From Bryobacterales bacterium (lineage in GTDB: Bacteria; Acidobacteriota; Terriglobia; Bryobacterales; Bryobacteraceae): a stretch of DNA of 50,674 bases. The notes beneath the pieces were generated by a model that saw nothing but the letters and a program-made list of their open reading frames with translations, searched no databases and was not told the origin of the DNA. The stretch spans positions 1 to 50,674 of the forward strand of contig PMTT01000317.1 of NCBI GenBank assembly GCA_003167275.1. Reading direction: 5' to 3'. Shown here in pieces: positions 17,369 through 26,711 of this stretch (position 1 is its first letter; each line of letters starts with the position of its first letter). The position numbers were made by a program, and so were the translations under genes.

Positions 17369-17686
17369 ATGAACTCCAATAACAACGACCGCCTCACCGA
17401 AAAGCTTAACGAAAAACTGAAATTCCGAGAATCCCTCACAAACGAAATCCTGGCCGACATCGAATACGAGGTTGACGACCTGTTGGCCGGGGCACCTGAT
17501 GGCCTGAACGAAAAAGACCGCAAGGCCATTCGGAACGAGGTCATCGCCCAAACCCGCCGCGTCACCGAAGCCCTGACCACCGAAGAACTCCAAAACGAAG
17601 GAGCGCGCCGGGCGTACACTTGTCGGGCGGTGGCGGACGCTCGATATCTGGTCCATGTTCGGATGGCGCAGGGAAAGAAGGGGTGA
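17369..17686 (+). CDS. Small charged helical hypothetical protein
   Basis: A 105-residue protein beginning MNSNNNDRLTEKLNEKLKF, rich in Glu, Lys and Asn and predicted to be almost entirely helical, with LTNEILADIEYEVDDLLAG and RKAIRNEVIAQTRRVTEAL. It has no signal peptide or membrane segment. The composition is less GC-rich than its neighbours, hinting at transfer. The longer frame upstream (from 17210) is not protein-like, so ATG 17369 is preferred. I do not recognise a family. It is divergent to the gene at 17058-17318. Confidence 0.55.
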   Translation: MNSNNNDRLTEKLNEKLKFRESLTNEILADIEYEVDDLLAGAPDGLNEKDRKAIRNEVIAQTRRVTEALTTEELQNEGARRAYTCRAVADARYLVHVRMAQGKKG

Positions 17687-17856
17687 TTCCGGCATCTTGC
17701 GCTCTGGGCTGCAAATAGTCATCCGGAACCGACTGGCCAGTTCCCCCACCGCCCGCCGCCGCTTTCCTGGCCATGCCTCCGGTGCTTCGGGGTGAATCCG
17801 TTTCGCGCCTACATTCCTTCAGGTAATCCACGAAAATGCCCGTCGTGCGACCATTC

Positions 17857-17860
17857 AGGA
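17857..17860 (+). promoter_or_regulatory. Ribosome-binding site of the serine hydrolase gene
   Basis: AGGA (within TTCAGGAAT) lies just upstream of ATG 17863. It supports that ATG over the in-frame ATG at 17836. Confidence 0.5.
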
Positions 17861-17862
17861 AT

Positions 17863-18987
17863 ATGCCTGAGCCTGGATCGCGCCGAGCTTTTCTGCGTCT
17901 CGCGGGTGGATCCATCGCGGTTCGCTCGGCGGCGGCGGTCGCCCCTTCACCACAGGAACTCGACAGCATGGCAGGTGTGGCAGCGGCGTTCATGGTCGCC
18001 CACTCTGTGCCCGGACTCTCGGTGGCGGTAGCGCGGCAGGGCGAGGTGGTCTACGAACGCGCCTTCGGATTCGCCGACCGGGACGCGCATGAGAAGGTGA
18101 CACCGGCGCACTTGTTCCGCATCGCCAGTGTTTCGAAGCCCATCACGTCGGTGACGCTGTTCCGTCTCATTGAAGAAAAGCGGCTCACGCTGGAGGAGGT
18201 CGTCTTCGGTCCCCGCGGTGTTTTAGGGAAGGACTTGGGCCATCCGCCTTTCAAGAAGTGGGTAGAGGAGATCCGCATCAAACACCTGCTGACGCACACC
18301 GGTGGCGGATGGCGGAACGATGGCACCGACCCCATGTTTCGCAACCCCGGCATGAATCACCAGGAGCTTATCAATTGGGCCATCACCAACGTCGCGCTGA
18401 CACATATGCCGGGAGAATCCTTCGCCTACTCCAACTTCGGGTTCTGCATCCTGGGACGGGTGATTGAGAAGCTGACTGGGGTGACGTACGAGCAACACGT
18501 GCGCGAGGCCATCTTGAAGCGCTGCGGCTTGACGGACATGCGCATCGCCGGCAACACGATGGCCCAGAGAGCGTCGGGCGAGGTGATTTATTACGGCGCC
18601 AACAGGCAGAACCCGTACGACATGAACGTTAGCCGCATGGATTCACACGGCGGCTGGCTGGCAACGGCACGGGATCTTGCGATGTTCGCGAGCCACGTAG
18701 ACGGCCATTCGGCAAGCGGCAACATCCTGGAGCCCGAGTCGATCCGGGAGATGACCAAGGCAAGTACGGCGAACGCTGGTTATGCCAAGGGCTGGGCGGT
18801 GAACCGGGTCCCCAACTGGTGGCATGGAGGGAGTTTGCCCGGCACAACCAGCATCATGGTGAGGACCGCAAGCGGGTTTTGCTGGGCGGCCCTGGCCAAC
18901 ACGCGGGAGGCATCGGTTGACACCGGGGGTGCGATGGACCGGATGATGTGGGATCTGGTGCACCAAGTGAAGGGTTGGCAGGCCTGA
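17863..18987 (+). CDS. Exported beta-lactamase-fold serine hydrolase
   Basis: A 374-residue protein of the class C beta-lactamase / penicillin-binding-protein-like (PF00144) family. Motif 1 is SVSK (Ser89 and Lys92), motif 2 is YSN within GESFAYSNFGFCILG, and the third motif is HGG in WWHGGSLPG. The N-terminus has RRAFLRLAGG, close to a twin-arginine signal, so it may be exported folded. In soil Acidobacteriota such enzymes are usually esterases or D-amino-acid peptidases rather than antibiotic-resistance beta-lactamases. ATG 17863 is preceded by AGGA and puts the signal at the very N-terminus. It lies upstream of an amidohydrolase gene on the same strand, separated by about 430 bp. Confidence 0.9.
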   Translation: MPEPGSRRAFLRLAGGSIAVRSAAAVAPSPQELDSMAGVAAAFMVAHSVPGLSVAVARQGEVVYERAFGFADRDAHEKVTPAHLFRIASVSKPITSVTLFRLIEEKRLTLEEVVFGPRGVLGKDLGHPPFKKWVEEIRIKHLLTHTGGGWRNDGTDPMFRNPGMNHQELINWAITNVALTHMPGESFAYSNFGFCILGRVIEKLTGVTYEQHVREAILKRCGLTDMRIAGNTMAQRASGEVIYYGANRQNPYDMNVSRMDSHGGWLATARDLAMFASHVDGHSASGNILEPESIREMTKASTANAGYAKGWAVNRVPNWWHGGSLPGTTSIMVRTASGFCWAALANTREASVDTGGAMDRMMWDLVHQVKGWQA

Positions 18988-19421
18988 GGAAGGAATCTGG
19001 GTATGCCTCGGGCCGGTTGGTAGATCTTTGGAGACCGGCATCTGAGGTCAGGGGGATGGCCCGGAAAATGGCCCTTTTGAAAACTGGCGGGGTATCGTGG
19101 ACGCTTTTAGAACTTTGGTGGTTTCGGGCGTTTTGGCCACTACCCCTTCGAACACGCCTATCACACTGGCCTAACATGAGTTATGCCTCCTCGATCAGCC
19201 CAAAATTGGCGGTGGAACTGAGGCGTGGACACTTCACGAACTGGCGGTTGCCACAAGGACTCCGCGAAATCCCGGCTCGACACCGGTAGGCTGACCGCGG
19301 CCAACAACAGGACTCGGACAGTCCCTTGCGGGGAACCGCCGAGCAACCGGGTGGGGATCCGCGTTCAGTGTTTGACTAGAGGGTAAGGACCAGGGGATGG
19401 GGAACGGCTTTGTTTCATTTC
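18988..19421. other. Intergenic stretch before the amidohydrolase gene
   Basis: No gene recognised. Short frames on both strands lack protein character. The segment shortly before 19400 contains TTGACTAGAGGG and a purine-rich GGGGATGGGGAA, which could form part of a promoter and a distant ribosome-binding region, but no consensus -10 is clear. Confidence 0.4.
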
Positions 19422-20687
19422 ATGAACCATGCTGCGCATTCTTTCGTCTACATTTTCATGCGCGTCGGTTTTGCCCTAATAGCTCTCGGTGCGCTTTCGC
19501 CCTTGTTCCCGGCCGCCGACCTCGCCCTAACCGGTGGCACGGTCTATCCTTCGCCCGACTCGCCCCTGATCGCGAATGCCACGATCGTCATCCACGACTC
19601 CCGCATCGCCGCCATCGGCCCGCGAGCCTCCGTCAGAATCCCGGCTGGCGCCAAAGTCCTCGACTGCTCAGGCAAGTTCATCACGGCCGGCTTCTGGAAC
19701 AGCCACGTTCATATCTTCACTCCGGGTCTCCTCCAAGCACGCAATGCCGCCGCTCCCGAGCTGAACGAACAAATGGACGCGATGCTCAACCGCTGGGGCT
19801 TCACCAGCGTATTCGATATAGGATCAGTGCTCGAAAACACTCTTGCGCTTCGCCGCCGGATAGAGAGGGGCGAGATTCGTGGCCCCCGCATACTGACCGT
19901 TGGAGAGCCACTTTGGACCGAAACGCCCGTCTATGTCCGTGGATTCATCGAGTCGAATCACATCGCCATGCCGGTCGTGAACGCGCCAGAGGACGCGGTC
20001 CAACGTGTGCGCGCACAAATCCAACGGGGCGCCGACGGCATCAAGCTCTTCACCGGTTCCGTGCAAGGTGGAGGGAAGGTCGCCAACATGCCCCTGGACA
20101 TGGTCCGTTCCGCGGCGCAAGAGGCGCATCGTCATCACCTGCCGGTTATCGCGCACCCGCAGAATTCCGCCGGTCTTGAGGCTGCCATCGCCGGCGGCGT
20201 GGACATTCTTGCGCACACGGTGCCGGACTCGCCGTCATGGACTCCTGCCTTCACCGCCCGGCTCAAACAGGCGCACGTGGCGCTGATCCCAACTCTCACC
20301 CTGTTCGACTTCGAAGCTCGCAAAGGTGGCGCCTCCGACAAGGATCGCGAGCAGTGGATTGAGAAGATGGTGAGTGAGTTGCGCACGTTTTCGGAGGCGG
20401 GAGGCGAGGCCCTGTTCGGTACCGATGTTGGCTACACCGACCATTTCGATACCACACTGGAGTTTACTCTGATGTCGCGGGCCGGAATGAGTTTCCCGCA
20501 GATTCTAACTTCCCTGACCACTGCGCCCGCCCGCCGGTTCGGGTTTTCCGGCCACATCGGGCGTGTTGCGAAGGGCATGGATGCGGACTTGACGGTGCTC
20601 GAAGGTGACCCGGCGAAGGATATCACCGCCCTTTCTAGAGTTCGGCTCACAGTTCGCGGCGGAAGGATCCTCTACACCGCGAATTAA
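19422..20687 (+). CDS. Exported metal-dependent amidohydrolase
   Basis: A member of the amidohydrolase superfamily (imidazolonepropionase/prolidase-like branch), 421 residues from the chosen start. Visible metal and catalytic motifs are NSHVHIF (HxH after strand 1), a Lys in GADGIKLFTG, VIAHPQ and ILAHTVPD (two His), and FGTDVGY (final Asp). The C-terminus returns to the beta-sandwich domain with GMDADLTVLEGDP. A hydrophobic N-terminus (FALIALGALSPLFPAA) suggests export. Starts at 19410 (TTG), 19422 (ATG) and 19458 (ATG, just ahead of the signal peptide) are possible. The substrate is probably a cyclic amide or dipeptide, which is not determinable here. Confidence 0.88.
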   Translation: MNHAAHSFVYIFMRVGFALIALGALSPLFPAADLALTGGTVYPSPDSPLIANATIVIHDSRIAAIGPRASVRIPAGAKVLDCSGKFITAGFWNSHVHIFTPGLLQARNAAAPELNEQMDAMLNRWGFTSVFDIGSVLENTLALRRRIERGEIRGPRILTVGEPLWTETPVYVRGFIESNHIAMPVVNAPEDAVQRVRAQIQRGADGIKLFTGSVQGGGKVANMPLDMVRSAAQEAHRHHLPVIAHPQNSAGLEAAIAGGVDILAHTVPDSPSWTPAFTARLKQAHVALIPTLTLFDFEARKGGASDKDREQWIEKMVSELRTFSEAGGEALFGTDVGYTDHFDTTLEFTLMSRAGMSFPQILTSLTTAPARRFGFSGHIGRVAKGMDADLTVLEGDPAKDITALSRVRLTVRGGRILYTAN

Positions 20688-20709
20688 AGTTGGGATCACG
20701 CCGCAACAT

Positions 20710-21084
20710 GGGGAGGTCGAATTCCGCTTCGACCAGATCAGGCGGACCCCGAACACGCTGGCGGCGCACCGACTGATCTGGTTTGCCGGGAACGAACAGA
20801 TTCACGGCGGGCGGAACGCGGTCGTCGAGAACCTGTTTAGAGCCTACTTTATCGACCCTGAGGACGTCGGCGATCTTGGCGTGCTGAAAAGGATCGGCGG
20901 CCAGAGCGGACTCGACGGCGGCCGGCTTGAGGAGTTGTTCGCGGCCGGGATCGGCACCGAGGAGTTGACGGCTGAAGAGAACGGGGCTCGTGCGCACGGT
21001 GTGACCGGTGTGCCGACGTTCTTCGTGGATGGCGAGATGATTACGTCCGGTGCGCAGAAACCGGAAATGCTGGCCGCGGTCCTC
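20710..21084 (+). pseudogene. DsbA/FrnE-like thiol-disulfide oxidoreductase, N-truncated
   Basis: The frame reads RTPNTLAAHRLIWFAG, then AVVENLFRAYFIDPEDVGDL and GVTGVPTFFVDGEMITSGAQ. These are the helical insert and C-terminal thioredoxin half of FrnE/2-hydroxychromene-2-carboxylate isomerase-like DsbA family proteins, including the cis-Pro (VPTFF). The first 70 or so residues with the active-site Cys region are missing: homology begins abruptly about 20 bp after the amidohydrolase stop. After about 21084 the frame runs on to 21312 with unrelated sequence. It is a deletion remnant. Confidence 0.72.
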
Positions 21085-21405
21085 GGCCGGCGGCGTTCGC
21101 CATCGATCGAGTCCCCCGGGACGAAACTTGCCGATTTGTCATCGTTCTCAACGGGGCGGGAATGCGGAACTGCCGGGCGATTTCCGCCATGCTGGATTCT
21201 CTCAAGTCAGAAATCGATAATGCCGGGTCCCAGGGCTCATACGCCGGGCTGGACCAGGTCAGTCTCCACCGATCAACCCGAGCGGTCCACAGTCTCTAAG
21301 ACTACGGGTTGACGGCGCTTCTTGGAACACCGTGATCTGCAATTCCAAAAGGCCGACCGTCGGTCTATTGCTCACGCTCCATTCAGCCGATAGCTTGATC
21401 AGCAC

Positions 21406-22496
21406 ATGAAGCTCAACATTCTTGTTTTGGCGACTGTCTGCGCAGGCACGCTCCTGGCGCAGCGGTTCCTCACTAACGACGATATTGTGCGAATGGCCGA
21501 ATCCGGCGTCGCCCAAGACATCATCATTCAGAAGATTTCGGAATCGGACGTCCAGTTCACCTTGGCGCCGGAGCATTTGATCGGCCTCAAGAAGTCGGGT
21601 GTCCCAGATGATGTGGTTCGCGCAATGATGGCGCGTAATCGTGAGGTTGCCAAGCTGCGATCGACGTCGCCCCTACCGCAGTCCAGCCCGCGGCTGCGGG
21701 TGTGGCATCCTCCGCAACATTTGAGGCAGAGCTGCTAAAACCGGCGCCTGCTGCTCCGGCGATCAAACCACCGCCCCCGATTACCCCACCAGCCGTCGAG
21801 CCAGACCTAAGCCAGGTTCACGTTCTTCCAACGACGTCTGCCCCGAAGCCGCAGGCCGGCGCTGGTGATCCAGCAGTCAAATCGCCGTATCCCAGTACCT
21901 CACCAGTCGTGGGGTCCGGCCTCGGTCAAATTCGTGTACTGCCAGCCGCGCCCGGCGCGAAGCCGCAGTTTGGCGCCCCAGCTCGAACTGATGAACCCAA
22001 AGCCGGGGGATGGGCGCTCCGGCCAGGGCACCCAGAATTGACGGCATCGTTCGGAATCAATGCGGCCCGATACAGGGTTAATCCGGTAGGCCTAACTGGC
22101 ACTGCCGGTATCGCCATCGGTATCAAATCCTACTTGGCTGGCTTCGGAAGCTACAGCTACAACAGTGTAGGGTCCGAGGCATACGATTACGGAGGCTATT
22201 CCACGTCCGTCAGTGGTCGTCTGCACGAATTGGTCGGCGGACTTCGGTGCTCACTTCCAGCCCGGTTCTCGCCATACGCCGAATTCTTCGGTGGTGCTGT
22301 GCGCCCGACTGCCTCGGTCTCGGTGATGGGCGTTAGCGCGAGCGCAGGCATTAACGAGCCCGCTTTTGGGGCTGGGGGTGGCTTCAATGTTGCGTTCAGC
22401 CCCCATTTCGGGATGGTTTTCAACGTACGCGTCCTTAGGCCACGGGAGCTACAGTGGTACGGGCACGCAACTGTGGGGTTCTATTCGCGCCTGTGA
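21406..22496 (+). pseudogene. Secreted protein: helical repeat plus beta-barrel, frameshifted
   Basis: The first frame (21406-21738) begins with a signal peptide (LNILVLATVCAGTLLAQ) and a repeat built on LTNDDIVRMAESGVAQDIII and HLIGLKKSGVPDDVVRAMM, as in many acidobacterial proteins. The second frame is open upstream of its nominal GTG at 21702: from about 21645 it reads AIDVAPTAVQPAAAG into a Pro/Ala-rich linker with two imperfect units of about 37 residues, then an outer-membrane beta-barrel-like domain ending VGFYSRL. The two frames fit together after one -1 shift at about 21645-21665. So this is one gene with a frameshift, either a mutation or a sequencing error. Porin or adhesin-like function is possible. 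Confidence 0.65.
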
Positions 22497-22636
22497 GGCT
22501 GCTACTTGAACTTGGTGGCTCCAGACGCGAAAAGCAGTTCTGGGCCTGAGCGGACCTCGACGCGGATAAATTGGTTGCCTCTTGCGGTTCTTGAACGCTT
22601 CGGAGCCAGGAACGGTGAGGTAACGGAGGTTACAAG

Positions 22637-24367
22637 TTAGTCAAGCTTCAGTAGGTTCCGGCTGACATATCTACTGGTGAATCTAGGGATCGGAAGATCA
22701 ACGCTGGCCGCGGACCCGCTCTTATGTGTAAATATATATGGAGGGCAAGGCCAGAAATCTTCCCGAACCACGCCAGTCCCCAAAAGTGGTCGATTGGTCT
22801 TGGGATCGATATCCCAGGAGGCATAGATAACAAAGTCTAGGAACCCTATCCTATCCAGCGGACTCGCAGAATCTATTTCCCAAACGGCAGTGGCACTCCC
22901 GTTGGTCAGAATTATCTCGCGCGCCTCTGTTCCATCTATCTGGTGAGGTGTGGGGTAAGCGGTCGAAGAGGCTTCTATCAGGTGGGCGTGGATCGTTGAC
23001 CGAGGCGTATGAGAGTAGCTCGTATAAAGTCTAACGCCCTCAGGAATGATATCGAAGTGTGCCGCGATGCGAGTGCCGTAATCGGCCGAGCCCGTTGACC
23101 GTACCTGGCCATTCACCATTTGAATGACCTGTCCAAATGCTGAGCTTTCACTAAGATACGCTTGGCCGATTTGTCTGCTAAAATCCGGTCCAACCAGGCC
23201 CCGAGTCTTGAAAGCGTGTGGGAAGCCTTCTTCGAAATGCAGGATACAAATCCTGGTCGGTGTTAGGCCTAATTTGTGGCTTCTGGTAAACTCTTTGAAG
23301 CCAACAGTCCCGTCCACATTCCTCGTCTCGAACCGGAGGCCTTGGCTCATAAACGCAATTGTCTGCACTGGTGTGTGGAAGCCGGCGACGCTAATATTAG
23401 CCATTACGCGAGCCTGCTCCTGTCCACTACCCAGTGCAGCGGCACAGCACCTGAGATTGCTAATCTGAAACGTTCGAGTCTCGCCGGGTTCAATGTTGTC
23501 CAACTCAATTTGGTCAAAACTGGCCATGTTGGCAATCACCTTTGACCGATAAAACCGTTTAGAACTGGGCCTTCCAACTTCAAATAGAACCATATCAGCA
23601 GTCACGGCACTTCCGGCGTCGAGCATAAGCCGCGATGTGATGTTTGTTCCGATCAGCACTCGAACACTGAACCACTGAGCGAATAGTGGAGGCGAATCTG
23701 GATTGCAAGTACATTTCAAGAATATTTCATCTACCAGTTCTGTCATCCCCTCGGAGCGGAGGTGAACCGGGACTGTGGTCACTTCAAACTGGAGCGGCGA
23801 TGATCCCATCAGAACGTTGGCTTCCGTTATTGGCGCAAGCACTCTTCGCAGATGGCTCCGAAGGTGTGTTGAGTAATCGTCAACATCGGAGAATGTCCAT
23901 AGCAGAGGAGCGTTGTTGCCCTGGGCTTCCAGTTCCGCTTTGAACGCTACTACGTTTGTATGTTGCTCCTTTTCTTGCAACGACGATAACACACCGGGAT
24001 TTTTCTTGAAATACAGCAGGACCTGCGGGCTGCGATGAAGTTGCCATAAACCGATAGCACGACGAACTTCGTATTCGGTTCCTGATCCAGCGCCCTTGAC
24101 TGGAGTACCGAACCTCTTACCAAAGATGCCGACGAGGATATCACCTTCTTCAATTTGCAGACATTCGTCAATGAGTCCCTGCGGTCCCTCAGCGTGCATC
24201 CCTGGGTGAGCATCAGTCTCCCAGCGCCAGAGCTCAACAATAAACGAGCGCCCCCAATCTCGTAGTTCGTGATTGATTTGATCGATAACTAGTGCTGTCG
24301 CATCACGTTCAGTTTGAACGTCGCCGGGTGAGGCTAATATCAACCTGATAATCTGCTTTGTTTCCAT
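22637..24367 (-). CDS. Orphan DUF4062-domain protein with beta-rich C-terminus
   Basis: A 576-residue protein. Residues 1-170 match DUF4062: RLILASPGDVQTERDATALV, then DILVGIFGKRFGTPV and GTEYEVRRAI. DUF4062 is a TIR-like/nucleotide-binding-fold domain often found N-terminal to STAND NTPases in bacterial conflict systems. Here no P-loop follows; instead the rest looks beta-rich, with an Ig-like stretch (VTADMVLFEV, GETRTFQISNL) and a second, lectin-like beta region (VWEIDSASPLDRIGFLDFVI). So it may be a stand-alone sensor or effector. GC is lower than in the flanking genes, which suggests transfer. No neighbouring gene is clearly linked to it. The DUF4062 call is good; the rest is my reading of composition. 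Confidence 0.75.
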   Translation of the reverse strand: METKQIIRLILASPGDVQTERDATALVIDQINHELRDWGRSFIVELWRWETDAHPGMHAEGPQGLIDECLQIEEGDILVGIFGKRFGTPVKGAGSGTEYEVRRAIGLWQLHRSPQVLLYFKKNPGVLSSLQEKEQHTNVVAFKAELEAQGNNAPLLWTFSDVDDYSTHLRSHLRRVLAPITEANVLMGSSPLQFEVTTVPVHLRSEGMTELVDEIFLKCTCNPDSPPLFAQWFSVRVLIGTNITSRLMLDAGSAVTADMVLFEVGRPSSKRFYRSKVIANMASFDQIELDNIEPGETRTFQISNLRCCAAALGSGQEQARVMANISVAGFHTPVQTIAFMSQGLRFETRNVDGTVGFKEFTRSHKLGLTPTRICILHFEEGFPHAFKTRGLVGPDFSRQIGQAYLSESSAFGQVIQMVNGQVRSTGSADYGTRIAAHFDIIPEGVRLYTSYSHTPRSTIHAHLIEASSTAYPTPHQIDGTEAREIILTNGSATAVWEIDSASPLDRIGFLDFVIYASWDIDPKTNRPLLGTGVVREDFWPCPPYIFTHKSGSAASVDLPIPRFTSRYVSRNLLKLD

Positions 24368-24844
24368 ATTGCGCCCGACTTAAAAGGAACGAGATCAGCC
24401 AAAGACGGTTGAATTCCTTCCCGTCTTCCTAGCCTAGATGTGATGATAAGGGGAGCAGAGATGTAAACACAAGTACAGAAGATGGTGGGTGCGAAGGATC
24501 TGATCGGACCGAATACTACAGTCCTAGGTAGCCCGCCAAAGCATCGGAGACCGGAACCGCACCTGAGAGCACCCGGTTGCTGATGGTTGATGGACATGCC
24601 TTGGAAATCAGCCCAACCCGGGAAGAGAGCGAAGCTGGGAAAGGTCGTCTGATTTCGCCAGCCTGGCCTGGCCCCCATTTGATGGCTAGATTGGCCCCAA
24701 CCTGGTCGCCGTAGCCGCTCGGGCCGGCCGCAGTAGCCTGTTAGACCGTGATTGATCTGGACCCCCAAGCCATGTGGCTCCGTCCATTCGACAATCGCGT
24801 CAGTCTTCTGGAAGCAATTGCTGCGTGAAGCCGAGCGCCTTCAA
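24368..24844. other. Intergenic stretch, no gene seen
   Basis: Between the divergent upstream side of the DUF4062 gene and the 3' end of the YdcF-like gene. Only spurious frames are present (for example a 142-codon Gly/Arg-rich minus frame). It must contain the DUF4062 promoter, but no clear -35/-10 pair is visible. Confidence 0.5.
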
Positions 24845-25468
24845 CTAGCGGTAGGCTTCCATCACCTCAGGCGGGACTATTTGGGCGGCGGACCAGCCAC
24901 GCCGGCCATAGATCCATAGGCGCTGCAAGTCGCCGAGCATGATGGGGATCACCTTCTCGGGGGGAAGGTCTGCGGTGAAGTATTCGTCCAGGGTCATACG
25001 CTCCGAGGCGAGAGTGGCGGGAACCTCGGGCCACTCGACTGCCATGGTTGCCCACACGCGACGCTGCATAAAGGGCTTGGTGGCGAGGACGACGCTGCGG
25101 GGGTGACCGCCATTGCGACACAGCAGTTCGCGGGTGAAGCGGACGTTCTCAGCCGTGTTGACGGCCCGCGGCTCAAGCATGATCCGGTCGCGGGGGACTC
25201 CGAGGGCGACGGCCTCGTCCGCATACATTTCGGCTTCGGTTTTGTGCCAGTTGGTGGCCAGAAGGTCACCCTGATGGGCCATGCCACCGGTGCAGACGAG
25301 ACTGCGTCCGAAACCCTCGTGATAGAGACGGGCGGCAAAGCGGGCGACGCGGAGGTCGTTGGTCCCAAAGACAACGATTATGTCGGCAGGAATGGGGTCG
25401 TGCTTGAGCTGGAGATACTCCCAGACTAAGCGGGCGGGACACAGGGCGGTCTCGTGCATCTGTTTCAT
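24845..25468 (-). CDS. YdcF/DUF218-family protein
   Basis: A 207-residue protein of the DUF218 (YdcF/SanA/ElyC) family. Typical motifs are ADIIVVFGTNDLRVARFAARL, with the ligand-binding loop replacing the common GGG, VCTGGMAH, TEAEMYADEAVALGVP, VNTAENVRFT and a VVLATKPFMQRR strand. E. coli YdcF binds S-adenosylmethionine, and other members act in envelope maintenance. This copy lacks the N-terminal membrane anchor of SanA/ElyC, so a cytosolic role as in YdcF is likely. ATG 25468 is used; the Met at codon 4 is an alternative. It is divergent from the PPOX-family gene across 252 bp. Confidence 0.85.
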   Translation of the reverse strand: MKQMHETALCPARLVWEYLQLKHDPIPADIIVVFGTNDLRVARFAARLYHEGFGRSLVCTGGMAHQGDLLATNWHKTEAEMYADEAVALGVPRDRIMLEPRAVNTAENVRFTRELLCRNGGHPRSVVLATKPFMQRRVWATMAVEWPEVPATLASERMTLDEYFTADLPPEKVIPIMLGDLQRLWIYGRRGWSAAQIVPPEVMEAYR

Positions 25469-25720
25469 TGTCCCAGGATGGAGCTACGCTCGCCCGTGAG
25501 GCCACGCAGCCCCGCTGATCGGTACGTGCGGCAGCGGGGCGGTGCTTGCGCCGGCACAGTGACGGCTGCGTACAGAGAGACTTGGGCTGCGGCGGGCACA
25601 CGTCCCGGTCGCGCCAATCCTCAACGCCACCTGTCCCAATGTGGGCCCATCGGAATGACGATTTTGGGAATATGACTGTCCAAGCCGTTTCTGCGGTTCC
25701 TGCAAGGGTACATTGTTCAA

Positions 25721-26371
25721 ATGGACCAGTTTCCGCCCACCAGGCGAACCCAGCTCAAACGCCTCCCCAAGCGCGGTGTTTATGACAAGGCAGCCGTACA
25801 CGCCATTCTCGACGAAGGGTTGATCTGCCACGGCGTCTTCACGATCGATGGTCAGACCTACGTCATTCCGACCGGATACGTCCGCGTTGACGACAGCCTC
25901 TACATCCACGGTTCACCAGCCAGCCGCATGTTGGGCGCGCTCAGCCAGGCGATCGACGTCTGCGTTGCCGTCACGTTGCTCGATGGCCTCGTGCTGGCCC
26001 GATCAGCCTTCCATCACTCCATGAACTACCGGTCCGTGGTGGTGCTCGGCAAGGCGCGTCTTGTCAGCGACCCCGTCGAGAAGAGAAACGCCCTCCATGC
26101 CTTCGTTGATCACGTAGCCCAGGGCCGCTGGGATGAGGCCCGGCAGCCGACCCAAAACGAACTGGACGGAACGAGCGTGCTAGCGCTACCGCTGGATGAA
26201 GTTTCAGCGAAGGTCCGCACAGGCCCTCCGATCGATGATGAAGAAGATTACGGACTGCCGATCTGGGCGGGTGTGGTGCCGCTTCGCACGGAACCAGGGG
26301 AGCCGATTGCGGATCCTCGCCTCGCGCCGGGGCTTCAGCCTTTCGATACGGCGCGCCTCATCCGGGGTTGA
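25721..26371 (+). CDS. Pyridoxamine 5'-phosphate oxidase-family (NimA-like) flavoprotein
   Basis: A 216-residue FMN-binding split-barrel protein related to the nitroimidazole reductase NimA group. The pattern is GVYDKAAVHAILDEGLICHG, TYVIPTGYVRVDDSLYIHGS, VTLLDGLVLARSAFHHSMNYRSV and a C-terminal DEEDYGLPIWAGVVPL. The conserved HSMNYRSVVV segment supports FMN binding. Members reduce small nitro or flavin-linked substrates; the physiological substrate is unknown. It is a stand-alone gene divergent from the YdcF-like gene and convergent with the small gene at 26412, separated by 40 bp. Confidence 0.88.
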   Translation: MDQFPPTRRTQLKRLPKRGVYDKAAVHAILDEGLICHGVFTIDGQTYVIPTGYVRVDDSLYIHGSPASRMLGALSQAIDVCVAVTLLDGLVLARSAFHHSMNYRSVVVLGKARLVSDPVEKRNALHAFVDHVAQGRWDEARQPTQNELDGTSVLALPLDEVSAKVRTGPPIDDEEDYGLPIWAGVVPLRTEPGEPIADPRLAPGLQPFDTARLIRG

Positions 26372-26411
26372 AAATCCCCGGGGTCCGGGCGCTCAGACCA
26401 ACCCGTGAGTC

Positions 26412-26711
26412 TCAAACCACGCCGTCCGCTTCAAGCCGCCTGGCGATCTCTATCAAGTATTCGCGTACCTGGGCCTCGGAGTGGTCGAGGGCTAAGGGAA
26501 GGAGTTTCGATAGCTCAATGTTGCTCGCCAGTGCCATCCTGACGGCCTTAAGGTATTCCGCAGGTGAAGCCCCCAGAGCGTTGCGAGCGACAACCAACCC
26601 TAACGTGCGATTTACGCCGTCGAGGAGGTTCTTGTCGAACTGGACTCCGTACAGCAACGCTCGGATCAGCCCCATGTCATCGGGTACGTCCACAGGTTCC
26701 CCGCCTTTCAA
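26412..26711 (-). CDS. Small helical hypothetical protein
   Basis: A 99-residue protein rich in helix-forming residues: GLIRALLYGVQFDKNLLDG, NALGASPAEYLKAVRMALA and SEAQVREYLIEIARRLEADG. No family recognised. The nominal start is a TTG (26711) that overlaps the TGA of a 39-codon frame with a good ribosome-binding site; ATG 26675 is an alternative start. It is convergent with the PPOX-family gene. It could be an immunity or accessory protein of the surrounding accessory region, but nothing shows this directly. Confidence 0.55.
   Translation of the reverse strand: MKGGEPVDVPDDMGLIRALLYGVQFDKNLLDGVNRTLGLVVARNALGASPAEYLKAVRMALASNIELSKLLPLALDHSEAQVREYLIEIARRLEADGVV

Noticed and set aside
17863-18987. 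Antibiotic-resistance beta-lactamase
   Set aside because: The SxxK, YSN and HGG motifs are shared by esterases and peptidases of the same fold; no feature specific to AmpC beta-lactamase was seen.
22504-22620. Minus-strand segment resembling a protein end (VEVRSGPELLFASGATKFK)
   Set aside because: Needs a frameshift to extend and has no start; it may be a small relic but is too short to support.
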